A program made the translations under genes and the position numbers. Source: Nocardia higoensis (lineage in GTDB: Bacteria; Actinomycetota; Actinomycetes; Mycobacteriales; Mycobacteriaceae). Taken from it: a stretch of DNA of 64,000 nt. The notes under the pieces are model-generated. The model had not been told where the DNA came from, did not search any database, and saw only the letters and a program-made list of their open reading frames with translations. Of the stretch, positions 44,599-55,400 are shown one piece after another (position 1 is the first letter of the stretch; every line of letters begins with the position of its first letter). The stretch covers positions 620,001 through 684,000 of the forward strand of contig NZ_JADLQN010000002.1 of NCBI RefSeq assembly GCF_015477835.1, given 5' to 3'.

Positions 44599-44907
44599 AT
44601 GGTCACATCCGGTGAATTCGGCGGTCTGGAGCTGCCCGGTATCGATACCGCCACGGCCCTCGACGATCTCGGCGCCGTCGAACTGGGCGATCCCACCCAG
44701 GACATCGACGGCGACGGCCTGCTCGATACCGACACCACCTACGGACCCGACGCCATGCAGGTCTGGACCGACTTCGACCACGACGGCCTCGCCGATCACG
44801 TCACGGTGGTCGAGAACGACGGCGATCATGCCTCGTGGGAGTTCCACCGTCACCCCGACGGCACCTCGGAATGGGTGCGCACCGACCAGGGCACGCTGGG
44901 CGGATGA
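44599..44907 (+). CDS. Asp-rich secreted-type small protein, DUF6802-like
   Basis: A 102-residue acidic protein with two EF-hand-like or thrombospondin-3-like Asp loops: DIDGDGLLDTDTTYG and DFDHDGLADHVTVVEND, then a WEFHRHPDGTSEWVRTDQG tail. Such D-x-D-x-D-G loops bind calcium in many extracellular proteins. It has no signal peptide, so if it leaves the cell it would need another route. The family resembles DUF6802 of Nocardia-like genomes as I recall it. ATG 44599 follows GAGGAGGAGCC. It opens a short run of genes with type VII substrate features. Confidence 0.75.
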   Translation: MVTSGEFGGLELPGIDTATALDDLGAVELGDPTQDIDGDGLLDTDTTYGPDAMQVWTDFDHDGLADHVTVVENDGDHASWEFHRHPDGTSEWVRTDQGTLGG

Positions 44908-45071
44908 GCCTTCTCCGGCGTCGTCCCCGCCGGTCCACGGCGGTTTCGAACCGCGAATGGTCGGAACCGTACCCCGGCCCGCTGCGTCGAAAGAAGTAGT
45001 CGAAGGTAGTAGGGCGGTCGGTCGCGCGCGTACGCGGCCGGTCACACGGAGGATGAGGGGGCACCCGACCG

Positions 45072-45377
45072 ATGAGTACCGAAACGCTCGGCGTGAGCAC
45101 CGACGAGCTCGGACGGCTGGCCAACGAACTGCGGTCGTCGGGGGAAGTGGTGGCCGGAAATGTTGCGAAGCTCGACGACAACCTCTTCGGGGCGGAGCAC
45201 GCCGGAGCCGGATACTCTGCCCAGGGCAGGGCCATCCGGGCCGGGTTGGAGGCGCTGAGCAGGCGCATCGACGACTGGTCGACAGCCACCGGCGCGACCG
45301 CCGAGGTCATCGGTGCGGGGGCCGTCGAATACTCGACGGTCGACAGGGAACGCTCGAACCGGATGAACGATCAGTGA
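45072..45377 (+). CDS. Small helical protein of type VII secretion target type (EspC-like)
   Basis: A 101-residue helical protein with the pattern of ESX-secreted EspC/DUF2580-like proteins: LGVSTDELGRLANELRSSGE, a conserved turn with HAGAGYSAQGRAI, then a second long helix (ALSRRIDDWSTATGATAEVI) ending in EYSTVDRERSNRM. It starts at ATG 45072. The 164-nt spacer upstream should hold a promoter. The next gene, encoding a large WxG-motif protein, begins 17 nt later, so the two are probably co-expressed, as EspC-like and larger substrates often are. Confidence 0.78.
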   Translation: MSTETLGVSTDELGRLANELRSSGEVVAGNVAKLDDNLFGAEHAGAGYSAQGRAIRAGLEALSRRIDDWSTATGATAEVIGAGAVEYSTVDRERSNRMNDQ

Positions 45378-45393
45378 TCACGGGGGTGGAACA

Positions 45394-47139
<1,746 letters not shown>

Positions 47140-47248
47140 CGAGGGTGTGCTGGGAGCGCGGTGACGATGAGGGCGCGGTGACACGGGCGCATGGAGAGTG
47201 ACGCGGCGGTGGTGGTGGGACGAGCGCGGCCGGTGAAGGAGGACGACG

Positions 47249-47632
47249 ATGGCGGATTACCGCGCGGAGATGGAGCGCATCATCGACCGGTGCAGGCGTG
47301 AGGCAGCGGCGCTCGAGAACGATCTGGCCGAGATCAACCGCCGGACCGCGGAGACGAGCGCGATGCTGACCGAGCGTTCGCGCGCGGCGATGCGGGAGTT
47401 CTGGGAGGAACACGGCGAGACGATCGCCGCCGCGCAGGCCGAGGCGGAGGAGCAGGAGCGCAGAGCGGCCGCGGAACGCGCCGAGCAGGAACGCCAGGCG
47501 GCCGAGCTACGCGAGTACCGCGAGGCGATGGCGCGGTCCTCGGCGGCGCGGCGCTCCGGCGAAGTGGTGGTGCCGATCGACGACGAGGACCCGGAGGGCG
47601 AGTACTACCGGCGGGAGAGCTGGCTCATCTGA
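47249..47632 (+). CDS. Coiled-coil protein of unknown function, last gene of the T7SS-like cassette
   Basis: A 127-residue highly charged helical protein. Nearly the whole length is predicted coiled coil (RREAAALENDLAEINRRTAE, then AQAEAEEQERRAAAERAEQE), ending in an acidic-aromatic tail (EDPEGEYYRRESWLI). The tail contains a Y-x3-E/D-like spacing, which echoes the type VII export motif YxxxD/E placed after a helix; this resemblance is weak. ATG 47249 follows AAGGAGGACGACG. It lies 109 nt after the WxG protein on the same strand. The 229 nt after it (to 47861) hold no gene that I can see. Confidence 0.7.
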   Translation: MADYRAEMERIIDRCRREAAALENDLAEINRRTAETSAMLTERSRAAMREFWEEHGETIAAAQAEAEEQERRAAAERAEQERQAAELREYREAMARSSAARRSGEVVVPIDDEDPEGEYYRRESWLI

Positions 47633-47861
47633 TCGACCTCGCCCGGATGCGCTTCCCCGACCGGACCCGACCGGCTTCGGTGCGGCCTCGGTCGGCTCGG
47701 CAGTGCATCCCGCTTGTCGCGGTGTGTCGGCCGATGTGGTGCCGTCGGTGTCGGCGCTGTTGGGCTCGGCAGGATCGCCGACAGTGTCGTTGATGGCGGT
47801 GTGTGCCGAATGGGTGCGGATCGGGCGTTCTTCGCGGCGACGACGGCGCGGCGGAGCCGGA

Positions 47862-48713
47862 TCAGCGGACCAGTTGGCGCAAGGTGCCCAAAGACAGGCT
47901 GGGCTTGGTCGCCTTCTCCTCGACGGGAGCGTGCGGGTCGATGACGGTGGTCCGGGGGATGTCGGCCTCCGGATCGGCGAACGGGGCGTATTTCTTGTCT
48001 TCGGCGAGGGTGTGCAGCAGATAGCCGGTGAGCAGTGCCCGGGTGGTGCGGTGGGTCTTGGGCTCGTGCTTGCCCGCGCCGAGGGTGGACAGCGCGTGGC
48101 GTCCCTCGATGAGGCCGTTGTGGGTGGCGCCGTCGAGGCGGCGGAGGATGAGCGGACCCGACCAGGCCCTGGCCAAGGGCAGGGCGTTGGAGTTGACGCC
48201 TGCGATGTCGGTCCCGGCCATCAGCAGGGCGGGGGTCCGGATCCGGCCCGCCAGGGACTCCGCGGCGGGCGCGGTGGGAGCGGGGAAGAGGGGGACGACG
48301 GCGGCGACGTCGCGCTGGGCGGCGGCGAGTACGGCGGCGCCGGCGCCCATGCCGTGACCGGCGAGGGCGAGCTTGTCCGGGTGGACGGTGACCGTGCCGT
48401 CGCCGAGGCGGACGCCGGTGCAGATGTCGAGGGTGGTGAGCAGGTCGGTGGCCAGACCCAGATGCGACGGGATCGGGCCGCGCTCGGTGTCCGGGGCGGC
48501 GGTCACGATGCCCCAGGAAGCGAGATGCTCGAGGAGTTCGCGGTAGCGGGCGGCGCCGGTCAGCCAGCTGTGACCGAAGGCGACGGCGGGCAGCCCGCGC
48601 CCACTCTCCGGGGTGTAGACGACACCCGGCTGGCCCGCGATTCCCAGGTTGCCGCGCAGCACGCGGTGCGGGCCACGACGGGTCAGGGCGCTCAGAAGCT
48701 CTTTCACAGACAC
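47862..48713 (-). CDS. Alpha/beta hydrolase, PET-hydrolase/dienelactone hydrolase-like
   Basis: A hydrolase of about 283 residues. Visible motifs are LRGNLGIAGQPGVVYTPESG, VAFGHSWLTGAARYRELLEH near the oxyanion region, and the nucleophile elbow LALAGHGMGAGAAVL, where the usual G-x-S-x-G Ser is replaced by Gly (G-H-G-M-G). The histidine-bearing LRRLDGATHNGLIEGRHALS follows. Without the elbow Ser it may lack normal esterase activity. Related genes lie next to glmS in other Mycobacteriales. Three in-frame GTG codons (48719, 48713, 48707) are possible starts with no strong ribosome-binding site; the middle one is used here. It is divergent from glmS. Confidence 0.82.
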   Translation of the reverse strand: MSVKELLSALTRRGPHRVLRGNLGIAGQPGVVYTPESGRGLPAVAFGHSWLTGAARYRELLEHLASWGIVTAAPDTERGPIPSHLGLATDLLTTLDICTGVRLGDGTVTVHPDKLALAGHGMGAGAAVLAAAQRDVAAVVPLFPAPTAPAAESLAGRIRTPALLMAGTDIAGVNSNALPLARAWSGPLILRRLDGATHNGLIEGRHALSTLGAGKHEPKTHRTTRALLTGYLLHTLAEDKKYAPFADPEADIPRTTVIDPHAPVEEKATKPSLSLGTLRQLVR

Positions 48714-48755
48714 CGACACGACGTGAACGTTATCCGATAAGTACTCTGGGGAGCC

Positions 48756-50636
48756 ATGTGCGGAATCGTTGGCTACGTCGGGTACCGGGACGCGCTCGGC
48801 GTCGTCGTTGACGCGTTGCGCCACATGGAGTATCGCGGATACGACTCCGCGGGCGTCGCGATCCTGGACGGCGTGGGCTCGCTGGCGGTCGAACGCAAAG
48901 CGGGCCGTTTGGCGAATCTGGAGGCCGAACTCGCCGAGTCCGGGCCGGGCGCGTTCGCGGGAAGCACCGGTATGGGGCACACCCGCTGGGCCACCCACGG
49001 CGCACCTACCGACCGCAACGCGCACCCGCACCGGGCCGCCGACGGCAAGGTCGCGGTGGTGCACAACGGCATCATCGAGAACTTCGCCCCATTGCGCCGC
49101 GAACTCGAGATCGCGGGGGTCGAACTGCTCAGCGACACCGACACCGAGGTCGCGGTCCACCTCGTCGCTCGGGCCTATGCCGAAGGCCCGACCGCGGGCG
49201 ACTTCACGGCCAGCGCGCTGGCCGTGCTGCGTCGGCTGGAGGGCGCGTTCACGTTGGTGTTCGCGCACGCCGACCACCCGGACATGATCGTCGCGGCGCG
49301 TCGCAACACCCCGCTGGTGGTGGGTGTCGGCCAGGGCGAGATGTTCATCGCCTCCGACGTCACCGCGTTCATCGAGCACACCCGCGAAGCGGTGGAGCTC
49401 GGCCAGGACCAGGCCGTGGTGATCACCGCCGAGGGTTACACCGTCACCGACTTCGCCGGGCGTGCCGACGGCGTGCGGACCCGGCCGTACACGATCGACT
49501 GGGACATCGCCGCCGCCGAGAAGGGCGGCCACGACTACTTCATGCTCAAGGAGATCGAGGAGCAACCCACCGCTGTCGCCGACACGCTGATCGGGCATTT
49601 CACCACCGACGAATCGGGCGGGCGCATCGTGCTCGACGAGCAGCGTCTGGCCGATCAGGAACTGCGCGAGTTCGACAAGGTGTTCGTGGTGGCCTGCGGC
49701 AGCTCCTACCACGCGGGCCTGCTGGCGAAGTACGCGATCGAGCACTGGACACGTCTGCCCGTCGAGGTCGAGCTGGCCAGCGAGTTCCGCTACCGCGACC
49801 CGGTGTTGGACCGCTCCACGCTGGTGGTCGCCATCTCGCAGTCCGGCGAGACCGCTGACACGCTGGAGGCGGTGCGCCACGCCAAGGAGCAGAAGGCCAG
49901 GGTGCTGGCGATCTGCAACACCAACGGCGCGCAGATCCCGCGCGAATCCGACGCGGTGCTCTACACCCGCACCGGCCCGGAGATCGGCGTGGCCTCCACC
50001 AAGGCTTTCCTCGCACAGGTCGCGGCGAACTATCTCGTCGGCCTGGCGCTGGCGCAGGCGCGGGGCACCAAGTACCCCGACGAGGTCGCCCGCGAGTTCC
50101 AGGAACTCGAGGCGATGCCGAAGCTGGTGGCACGGGTCCTCGAGACCGCCCCGCAGGTGCGGGCGATCGCCCGTGAACTCGCGCAGGTGCCGACCGTGTT
50201 GTTCCTCGGTCGCCACGTCGGCTACCCGGTGGCACTCGAGGGCGCGCTCAAGCTCAAGGAACTGGCCTACATGCACGCCGAGGGCTTCGCCGCCGGTGAA
50301 CTCAAGCACGGCCCGATCGCGCTGATCGAGGACGGGTTGCCGGTGATCGTGGTGATGCCGTCGCCGAAGGGCCGGGCGGTGCTGCACTCCAAGTTGCTGA
50401 GCAATATTCGCGAGATCCAGGCCCGCGGCGCGCGCACCATCGTGATCGCCGAGGAGGGCGACGACACGGTGCGTCCGTTCGCCGACGACCTCATCGAGAT
50501 CCCGTCCGCGCCGACGTTGTTCCAGCCGCTGCTCTCGACGGTGCCGCTGCAGATCTTCGCGGCCGAGATCGCGCAGGCACGCGGCTACGACGTCGACAAG
50601 CCGCGCAACCTGGCGAAGTCCGTCACCGTCGAGTAG
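48756..50636 (+). CDS. glmS: Glutamine-fructose-6-phosphate aminotransferase (isomerising)
   Basis: A 626-residue GlmS that makes glucosamine-6-phosphate from fructose-6-phosphate and glutamine, the first step toward UDP-GlcNAc. The N-terminal glutaminase domain begins with the catalytic Cys2 (MCGIVGYVGYRDAL) and has GMGHTRWATHGAP. Two SIS domains follow (VVACGSSYHAGLLAKY; LFLGRHVGYPVALEGALKLKE), and the protein ends in the conserved DKPRNLAKSVTVE. ATG 48756 is fixed by the need for Cys2. No glmS ribozyme core was recognised in the 42-nt spacer upstream, which is too short for one. Confidence 0.98.
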   Translation: MCGIVGYVGYRDALGVVVDALRHMEYRGYDSAGVAILDGVGSLAVERKAGRLANLEAELAESGPGAFAGSTGMGHTRWATHGAPTDRNAHPHRAADGKVAVVHNGIIENFAPLRRELEIAGVELLSDTDTEVAVHLVARAYAEGPTAGDFTASALAVLRRLEGAFTLVFAHADHPDMIVAARRNTPLVVGVGQGEMFIASDVTAFIEHTREAVELGQDQAVVITAEGYTVTDFAGRADGVRTRPYTIDWDIAAAEKGGHDYFMLKEIEEQPTAVADTLIGHFTTDESGGRIVLDEQRLADQELREFDKVFVVACGSSYHAGLLAKYAIEHWTRLPVEVELASEFRYRDPVLDRSTLVVAISQSGETADTLEAVRHAKEQKARVLAICNTNGAQIPRESDAVLYTRTGPEIGVASTKAFLAQVAANYLVGLALAQARGTKYPDEVAREFQELEAMPKLVARVLETAPQVRAIARELAQVPTVLFLGRHVGYPVALEGALKLKELAYMHAEGFAAGELKHGPIALIEDGLPVIVVMPSPKGRAVLHSKLLSNIREIQARGARTIVIAEEGDDTVRPFADDLIEIPSAPTLFQPLLSTVPLQIFAAEIAQARGYDVDKPRNLAKSVTVE

Positions 50637-50770
50637 ACCGGCCGGTCCCGAAGCCGCGCTTCGAGATGAGCGGCCTGCGACCCACGGGGGCCCGCCCAGG
50701 GGACCGCCAGCGCTGCCGAGTCGGCGGCGACCCGCCCGGTGACACCGGCCCAGGCGAAGAACCAGGACGA

Positions 50771-51202
50771 CTACTCGACCGTGACCGTTGCGCGCATGTC
50801 CGGATGCAGGCTGCACAGGTAGCGGTACTCGCCGGGCACGGTGAAGGTATAGCTCCATTCGCCCGCGGTGAGGATGGGGCTGTTGATGCCCATCGCCTTG
50901 TCGCCGATGCCTTGGACCGAATGCGGCACGCTGTCGGCGAAGATCCAGGTCACGGTATCGCCGACCCGGACGGACACATTCGCCGGGGAGAAGGCCATGT
51001 CGTCGACGTTCACCGTGACGGCCGCGGCGCCCGCGGTCCGGGAGGGGTCGACCGGGGCGCCCGTGCCGCCGGAGACGGAGGTCGAAGCGGTGGCGGGCAC
51101 CGGGTCGGTGTCGCCGGAACCGCAGCCGGCGAGGACCGCCGAGGCGGTCAGGACGAGCGCGGCGATCACACGCGCGCGGCTGGGACGGTGCAGGATCGGC
51201 AT
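50771..51202 (-). CDS. Cupredoxin-domain (plastocyanin-like) lipoprotein
   Basis: A 143-residue secreted copper protein. A signal peptide with lipobox VLAGC (SAVLAGCGSGDT) is followed by a short Thr/Ser-rich linker and a plastocyanin-type domain (about residues 60-143). The type-1 copper ligands are visible: His in DSVPHSVQGIG, then Cys, His and Met in YLCSLHPDMRA. It may carry electrons or store copper at the cell surface. ATG 51202 is the first Met before the signal peptide. It converges with glmS across about 130 nt and is divergent from nnr. The CsoR-type regulator of this window is 44 kb away. Confidence 0.9.
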   Translation of the reverse strand: MPILHRPSRARVIAALVLTASAVLAGCGSGDTDPVPATASTSVSGGTGAPVDPSRTAGAAAVTVNVDDMAFSPANVSVRVGDTVTWIFADSVPHSVQGIGDKAMGINSPILTAGEWSYTFTVPGEYRYLCSLHPDMRATVTVE

Positions 51203-51304
51203 GATGGACGAGCGTAGTGGGCGGCCGGGTAGGGTCCGGACGCACGTGTCGTGTGGGGCGGCGCGTCGATGTACGGTCCGGCCGATCGTGGGAGGCGAGC
51301 GTAG

Positions 51305-52789
51305 ATGTCCGTTCTGTCAGATTCTTCTCGCTTATCCGCGCGCGGCTACTTCGGTGTAGCCGATATCCGTGCCGCCGAAGCGGAACTGTTCACGCGCGTG
51401 CCGGACGGAGTGCCGATGCAGCGGGCGGCGCACGGGCTGGCCCGGGTGGTGGCCGCCGAACTGCGGGAGCGTACCGGTGGGGTGGCCGGGCGGTCGGTGA
51501 CATTGATCGTCGGCGCGGGTGACAACGGCGGCGACGCGCTGTGGGCGGGGGCGAAACTGCGGGGACGCGGGGTCGCCGTGCGCGCGATCCTGCTCGAGCC
51601 CGAGCGGGCGCACACCGCGGGACTCGCCGCGTTGCGCCGGGCGGGTGGCCGGGTGGGCGGCGAGCCGGGTCACCCGGATCTCGTCGTCGACGGCATCGTC
51701 GGTATCGGTGGGAAAGGGGCGCTGCGCCCCGCGGCCGCGGACGTGATCGCGCGGGTGGCGGCGCCGATCGTGGCGGTCGACCTGCCCAGCGGCGTGGACC
51801 CGGACACGGGTGCGATCGCCGGGCCCGCGGTGCGCGCGGCGGTGACGGTGACCTTCGGCGCCTACAAGCCCGTGCACGCGCTGGCCGCGCCGTGGTGCGG
51901 CCGAATCGAGTTGGTGGACATCGGATTACGTCTGCCACCGGCGCAGCTGGCGGCGCTCTCGCCCGCGCGGGTGGGTGCGCGGTGGCCTGTGCCCGCCGCT
52001 ACCGACGACAAATACACCCAGGGCGTCACCGGCGTCTGCGCGGGCAGCGCGACCTATCCCGGTGCGGCGGTGCTCTCGGTGGGAGGCGCGGTCGCGGCCA
52101 CCTCCGGGATGGTGCGCTACGCCGGCAGCGCCACGGCACAAGTACTCGCGCGTTTCCCCGAGACGATCGCCACCGGAGACATCGCCACCACCGGCCGGGT
52201 GCAGTCCTGGGTGTTCGGCCCCGGCGCGGGCACCGACGCGGACGCGCGCCGACGGCTGGTCGAGATCCTCGCCACCGAGGTTCCGGTCGTGATCGACGCC
52301 GACGGCCTGACCCTGCTCGCGCGCGAACCCGAACTGCTGCGCGGCCGTACCGCACCCACCGTATTGACCCCGCACGCAGGTGAGTTCGCCCGGCTGACCG
52401 GACGCGAACCTGGCCCCGACCGCGTCGCCGCGGTCCGTGACCTCGCCGAGCGCTGGGAAGTCACCGTGCTGCTCAAGGGCCGCGCCACCCTGGTCGCCCA
52501 GCCGGGACAGCCGGTGCTGGTCAACGAAGCGGGCGGATCCTGGGCAGCGACGGCGGGTGCGGGCGACGTGCTCTCCGGAATCATCGGCGCGCTGCTGGCC
52601 GCCGGTCGTGATCCGGCCGAGGCCGCCGCGTCGGCAGCACGGGCCCACGCCCTCGCCGCTGCCCTGGCCGCCCACCAGCACGGCCCGGTCGGCGCGCCGG
52701 TCTCCGCCTCCCCACTGCTGGCACACGTGCCCGCCGCGATCGCGAACCTGCGTGCGCTCGCCGAAGGCGCGTCCGCGTGCCCCGAGTGA
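51305..52789 (+). CDS. nnr: Bifunctional NAD(P)H-hydrate repair enzyme (epimerase plus dehydratase)
   Basis: A 494-residue fusion repairing hydrated NADH and NADPH. The N-terminal epimerase domain (about 14-215) has VGAGDNGGDALWAGAKLRGR and VAVDLPSGVDPDTG, with the Asp of the VDLPSG motif. The C-terminal ADP-dependent dehydratase domain (about 230-490) has VLTPHAGEFARLTGREPG and the Asp-bearing SWAATAGAGDVLSGIIGALL. The ATG at 51305 adds 13 residues before RGYFGVADIRAAEAELF, where mycobacterial proteins usually begin; GTAG and GGAGGCGAGCGTAG upstream make this ATG reasonable. alr follows after a 187-nt spacer. Confidence 0.95.
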   Translation: MSVLSDSSRLSARGYFGVADIRAAEAELFTRVPDGVPMQRAAHGLARVVAAELRERTGGVAGRSVTLIVGAGDNGGDALWAGAKLRGRGVAVRAILLEPERAHTAGLAALRRAGGRVGGEPGHPDLVVDGIVGIGGKGALRPAAADVIARVAAPIVAVDLPSGVDPDTGAIAGPAVRAAVTVTFGAYKPVHALAAPWCGRIELVDIGLRLPPAQLAALSPARVGARWPVPAATDDKYTQGVTGVCAGSATYPGAAVLSVGGAVAATSGMVRYAGSATAQVLARFPETIATGDIATTGRVQSWVFGPGAGTDADARRRLVEILATEVPVVIDADGLTLLAREPELLRGRTAPTVLTPHAGEFARLTGREPGPDRVAAVRDLAERWEVTVLLKGRATLVAQPGQPVLVNEAGGSWAATAGAGDVLSGIIGALLAAGRDPAEAAASAARAHALAAALAAHQHGPVGAPVSASPLLAHVPAAIANLRALAEGASACPE

Positions 52790-52976
52790 TCAGCGGCGCC
52801 GTCGCCGGTGGGCCGTCTTTCGCCCCCGATCGACTGGTGCGGATCGGATCGATCAGGGCCGCAACGAGAATCGTTCGTGATTCTTTTCGGGAACATCCCT
52901 GTGACCTGCCTGTTCTCGATCCGGCGAGACGGGGTGCCCATAACTTTCGGGGCAACGAGTGGCAGGATCGGGGGCT

Positions 52977-54104
52977 GTGAGTGCCCAGGTGGAAACTGTC
53001 GTCGATCTCGACGCGATCGCCCATAACGTCCGAGTTCTGCGCGACCATGCCGGTGCCGCGGCACTGATGGCCGTGGTGAAGGCGGATGCCTACAACCACG
53101 GAGCGGTGGAGGTGGCACGCACGGCGCTGGCCGCGGGGGCTCGCGAACTGGGTGTGACGACGATTCCGGAGGCGCTGCGGTTGCGCGAGGCGGGGATCAC
53201 CGCGCCGATCCTGTGCTGGCTGCACACCGAGGACACCGACTACGCCGCGGGAATCGCCGCCGACGTCGAGATCGCCGTGTCGAGCATGGCGCAGCTGCGG
53301 GCGGTCGCGGCGGCGGCGCGCACCGTGGGCCGAAGGGCCACGATCACTCTCAAGATCGACACCGGGCTCAATCGCAACGGCATCGCCGAGGCGGAGCTGC
53401 CCGCGACCCTGGCGGTGTCGAGCGAACTGGTCGAGGAGAAGGTGGTCCGGCTACGCGGGATGTTCTCCCATCTCGCCCACGCCGACGAACCCAAGCACGC
53501 CTTCCTCGACGAACAGCGCGAGCGGTTCGTCGCGGCGATCGCCACCGCCTCGGCGCACGGCCTGCGCCCGGAGGTGACCCATATCGCCAACTCGGCGGCG
53601 ACCATGACTCGGCCGGATCTGCGCTTCGACATGGTGCGGCCCGGCATCGCCGTCTACGGATTGAGCCCGGTGCCCGAACTCGGCGACTTCGGTCTGCGCC
53701 CGGCCATGACGTTTCAAGCCTCGGTCGCGCAGGTGAAGCGGGTCGCCGCGGGCCAGGGTGTTTCCTACGGGCACCAGTGGACCGCCCCGCGCGACACCAC
53801 CGTGGCGCTGGTGCCCGCCGGGTACGCCGACGGCGTGTTCCGGCTGCTCAGCGGACATTTCGACGTGTGGCTGGGCGGTGCTCGCCGCCCCAATGTGGGC
53901 CGGGTCTGCATGGATCAGTTCATCGTCGATCTCGGGGAGAACGAGGCCGGGGTGAAAGAGGGCGACACCGCCGTGCTGTTCGGTGCGGGCGCGGGGGTGC
54001 CCAGCGCCCAGGAGTGGGCGGATCGGCTCGGCACCATTCACTACGAGGTGGTCTGCGCGCCACGTGGGCGGGTGAGCCGACGTCACATCGGAGCCGGTTC
54101 GTGA
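52977..54104 (+). CDS. alr: Alanine racemase
   Basis: A PLP enzyme of about 375 residues making D-alanine for peptidoglycan. The PLP-lysine motif is LMAVVKADAYNHGAVEVA, where the usual YGHG reads YNHG. The catalytic Tyr is in GVSYGHQWTAPRD, and the VKIDTGLNRNGIAE-like region reads LKIDTGLNRNGIAEAEL. The C-terminal domain has VGRVCMDQFIVDLG. GTG 52977 is preferred; another in-frame GTG at 52959 would add six residues. It leads toward the tsaE-tsaB-rimI-tsaD genes, as in M. tuberculosis, but with an extra hydrolase gene between. Confidence 0.95.
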   Translation: MSAQVETVVDLDAIAHNVRVLRDHAGAAALMAVVKADAYNHGAVEVARTALAAGARELGVTTIPEALRLREAGITAPILCWLHTEDTDYAAGIAADVEIAVSSMAQLRAVAAAARTVGRRATITLKIDTGLNRNGIAEAELPATLAVSSELVEEKVVRLRGMFSHLAHADEPKHAFLDEQRERFVAAIATASAHGLRPEVTHIANSAATMTRPDLRFDMVRPGIAVYGLSPVPELGDFGLRPAMTFQASVAQVKRVAAGQGVSYGHQWTAPRDTTVALVPAGYADGVFRLLSGHFDVWLGGARRPNVGRVCMDQFIVDLGENEAGVKEGDTAVLFGAGAGVPSAQEWADRLGTIHYEVVCAPRGRVSRRHIGAGS

Positions 54105-54179
54105 AGTGTGTCGAATCGGTTGCCGACCGGTCGGGTGCTGTGCTGGACTCGGAATCAGTCTGCTGAGGGGATGCATCCG

Positions 54180-55259
54180 ATGAGGTCACGACGCTCCGTT
54201 GTCGGACGCGGAGGATTGGCCGCCGCCATCATGGTCGGTGCGCTCGCCGGGGCGCACGCGCTGCGCCGGGCGGGTCAGTGGGTGCTGCATTCGCGGCTCC
54301 CCGACGACTATGAGAACGAGGATTTCGCCCTGTTCGACAGCGATCCGGCGAGCTGGGTCAGGACCGCCGACGGCGTGCGGCTCGCGGTGCGCACCCACGG
54401 GCACGAAAACGCCGCGGCCACCGTCATATTCGTGCACGGCTTCTGCAACACGATGGATTCGTTCCACTTCCAGCGCCGTGACCTGCCCCGACGCTGGGGG
54501 CCGGATGTGCGGCTGGTCTTCTTCGACCAGCGCGGGCACGGTCACTCCGGGGTGCCCGCGGCGGGCACCTGCACTGTCGGGCGGTTGGGTCGCGACTTGG
54601 GCGCGGTGATCGAGAAGGTCGCGCCGAGCGGGCCGGTGGTGCTGGTGGGCCATTCGCTCGGCGGCATGGCGGTGCTCGCCGCCGCGTCCCGGTTCCCGGA
54701 GCTGTTCACCACCCGGATCCGCGCGGTCGCGTTGATCTCCACGACGGCGGCCGAGGTGACCTCGATGGGGGTGACCCAGCTGCTGCGTAATCCGGCGATC
54801 GACGGCTTCCGGCTGTTCGCGCACCTCGCCCCCGCGCTCGTGCAGGCAGGACGCACCACCGCGCGGCACGTGATCACCCCGCTGCTGCACGTCACCTCCT
54901 TCCACGGCCCGGTCAGTCCGGCGCTGTCGCGATTCACCACCCGGATGATCGACCGCACCTCGATCGACACGATCGTGAAGTTCCTCGATTCCATCCGCCT
55001 GCACGACGAATCGGCCGCATTGCCCGCGCTGGCCGACACCCCCGTGCTGGTGCTCGGCGGCAGCAACGACGTGGTGATCCCGTTCGGTCACTCGCGCCTG
55101 CTGGCCGAGGCGCTGCCCGACAGCGAACTGGTCCGGGTCCGTGACGCCGCGCACATGCCGCACCTGCAACACCCCGACCAGGTGAACGACGCGCTCGACG
55201 ACCTGTTGGTTCGCGCCGGGATCTTCGACGAGGACATGCGGCTTCGGCAGGGCAGCTGA
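54180..55259 (+). CDS. Alpha/beta hydrolase with N-terminal membrane anchor
   Basis: A 359-residue hydrolase. The start ATG 54180 sits 8 nt after GAGGGG, which favours it over ATG 54171 and longer readings. A signal-anchor helix lies at about residues 10-28 (GRGGLAAAIMVGALAGAHAL). The catalytic fold shows the oxyanion HG motif VIFVHGFCNTMDSF, FFDQRGHGHSG, the nucleophile elbow VLVGHSLGGMAVLAAA (Ser in GHSLGG), an Asp in VLGGSNDVVIP and the His in AAHMPHLQHP. All catalytic residues are present. It lies between alr and tsaE, where related Mycobacteriales also carry a hydrolase. The substrate, perhaps a lipid ester, is unknown. Confidence 0.9.
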   Translation: MRSRRSVVGRGGLAAAIMVGALAGAHALRRAGQWVLHSRLPDDYENEDFALFDSDPASWVRTADGVRLAVRTHGHENAAATVIFVHGFCNTMDSFHFQRRDLPRRWGPDVRLVFFDQRGHGHSGVPAAGTCTVGRLGRDLGAVIEKVAPSGPVVLVGHSLGGMAVLAAASRFPELFTTRIRAVALISTTAAEVTSMGVTQLLRNPAIDGFRLFAHLAPALVQAGRTTARHVITPLLHVTSFHGPVSPALSRFTTRMIDRTSIDTIVKFLDSIRLHDESAALPALADTPVLVLGGSNDVVIPFGHSRLLAEALPDSELVRVRDAAHMPHLQHPDQVNDALDDLLVRAGIFDEDMRLRQGS

Positions 55260-55400
55260 CCTCGCACGCGCCCGGGCCGGTTCCGCAGGCGGACACGGGG
55301 ACCGCCGAAGGGCGCCCGAGGACACCGGTAGGCTCGACGCCGGCGGCGACCCACGGCGGGTCGCCCGTGTCGACATCGAGGACGGGAACGGAGAGCAGCC

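Noticed and set aside
48714..48755. glmS ribozyme upstream of glmS
   Set aside because: The spacer is only about 40 nt and contains no recognisable ribozyme core; actinobacterial glmS genes usually lack it.
48714..51245. Very long minus-strand frame extending the hydrolase across glmS
   Set aside because: It is a shadow of glmS and the following gene; only the last 283 codons have hydrolase motifs.
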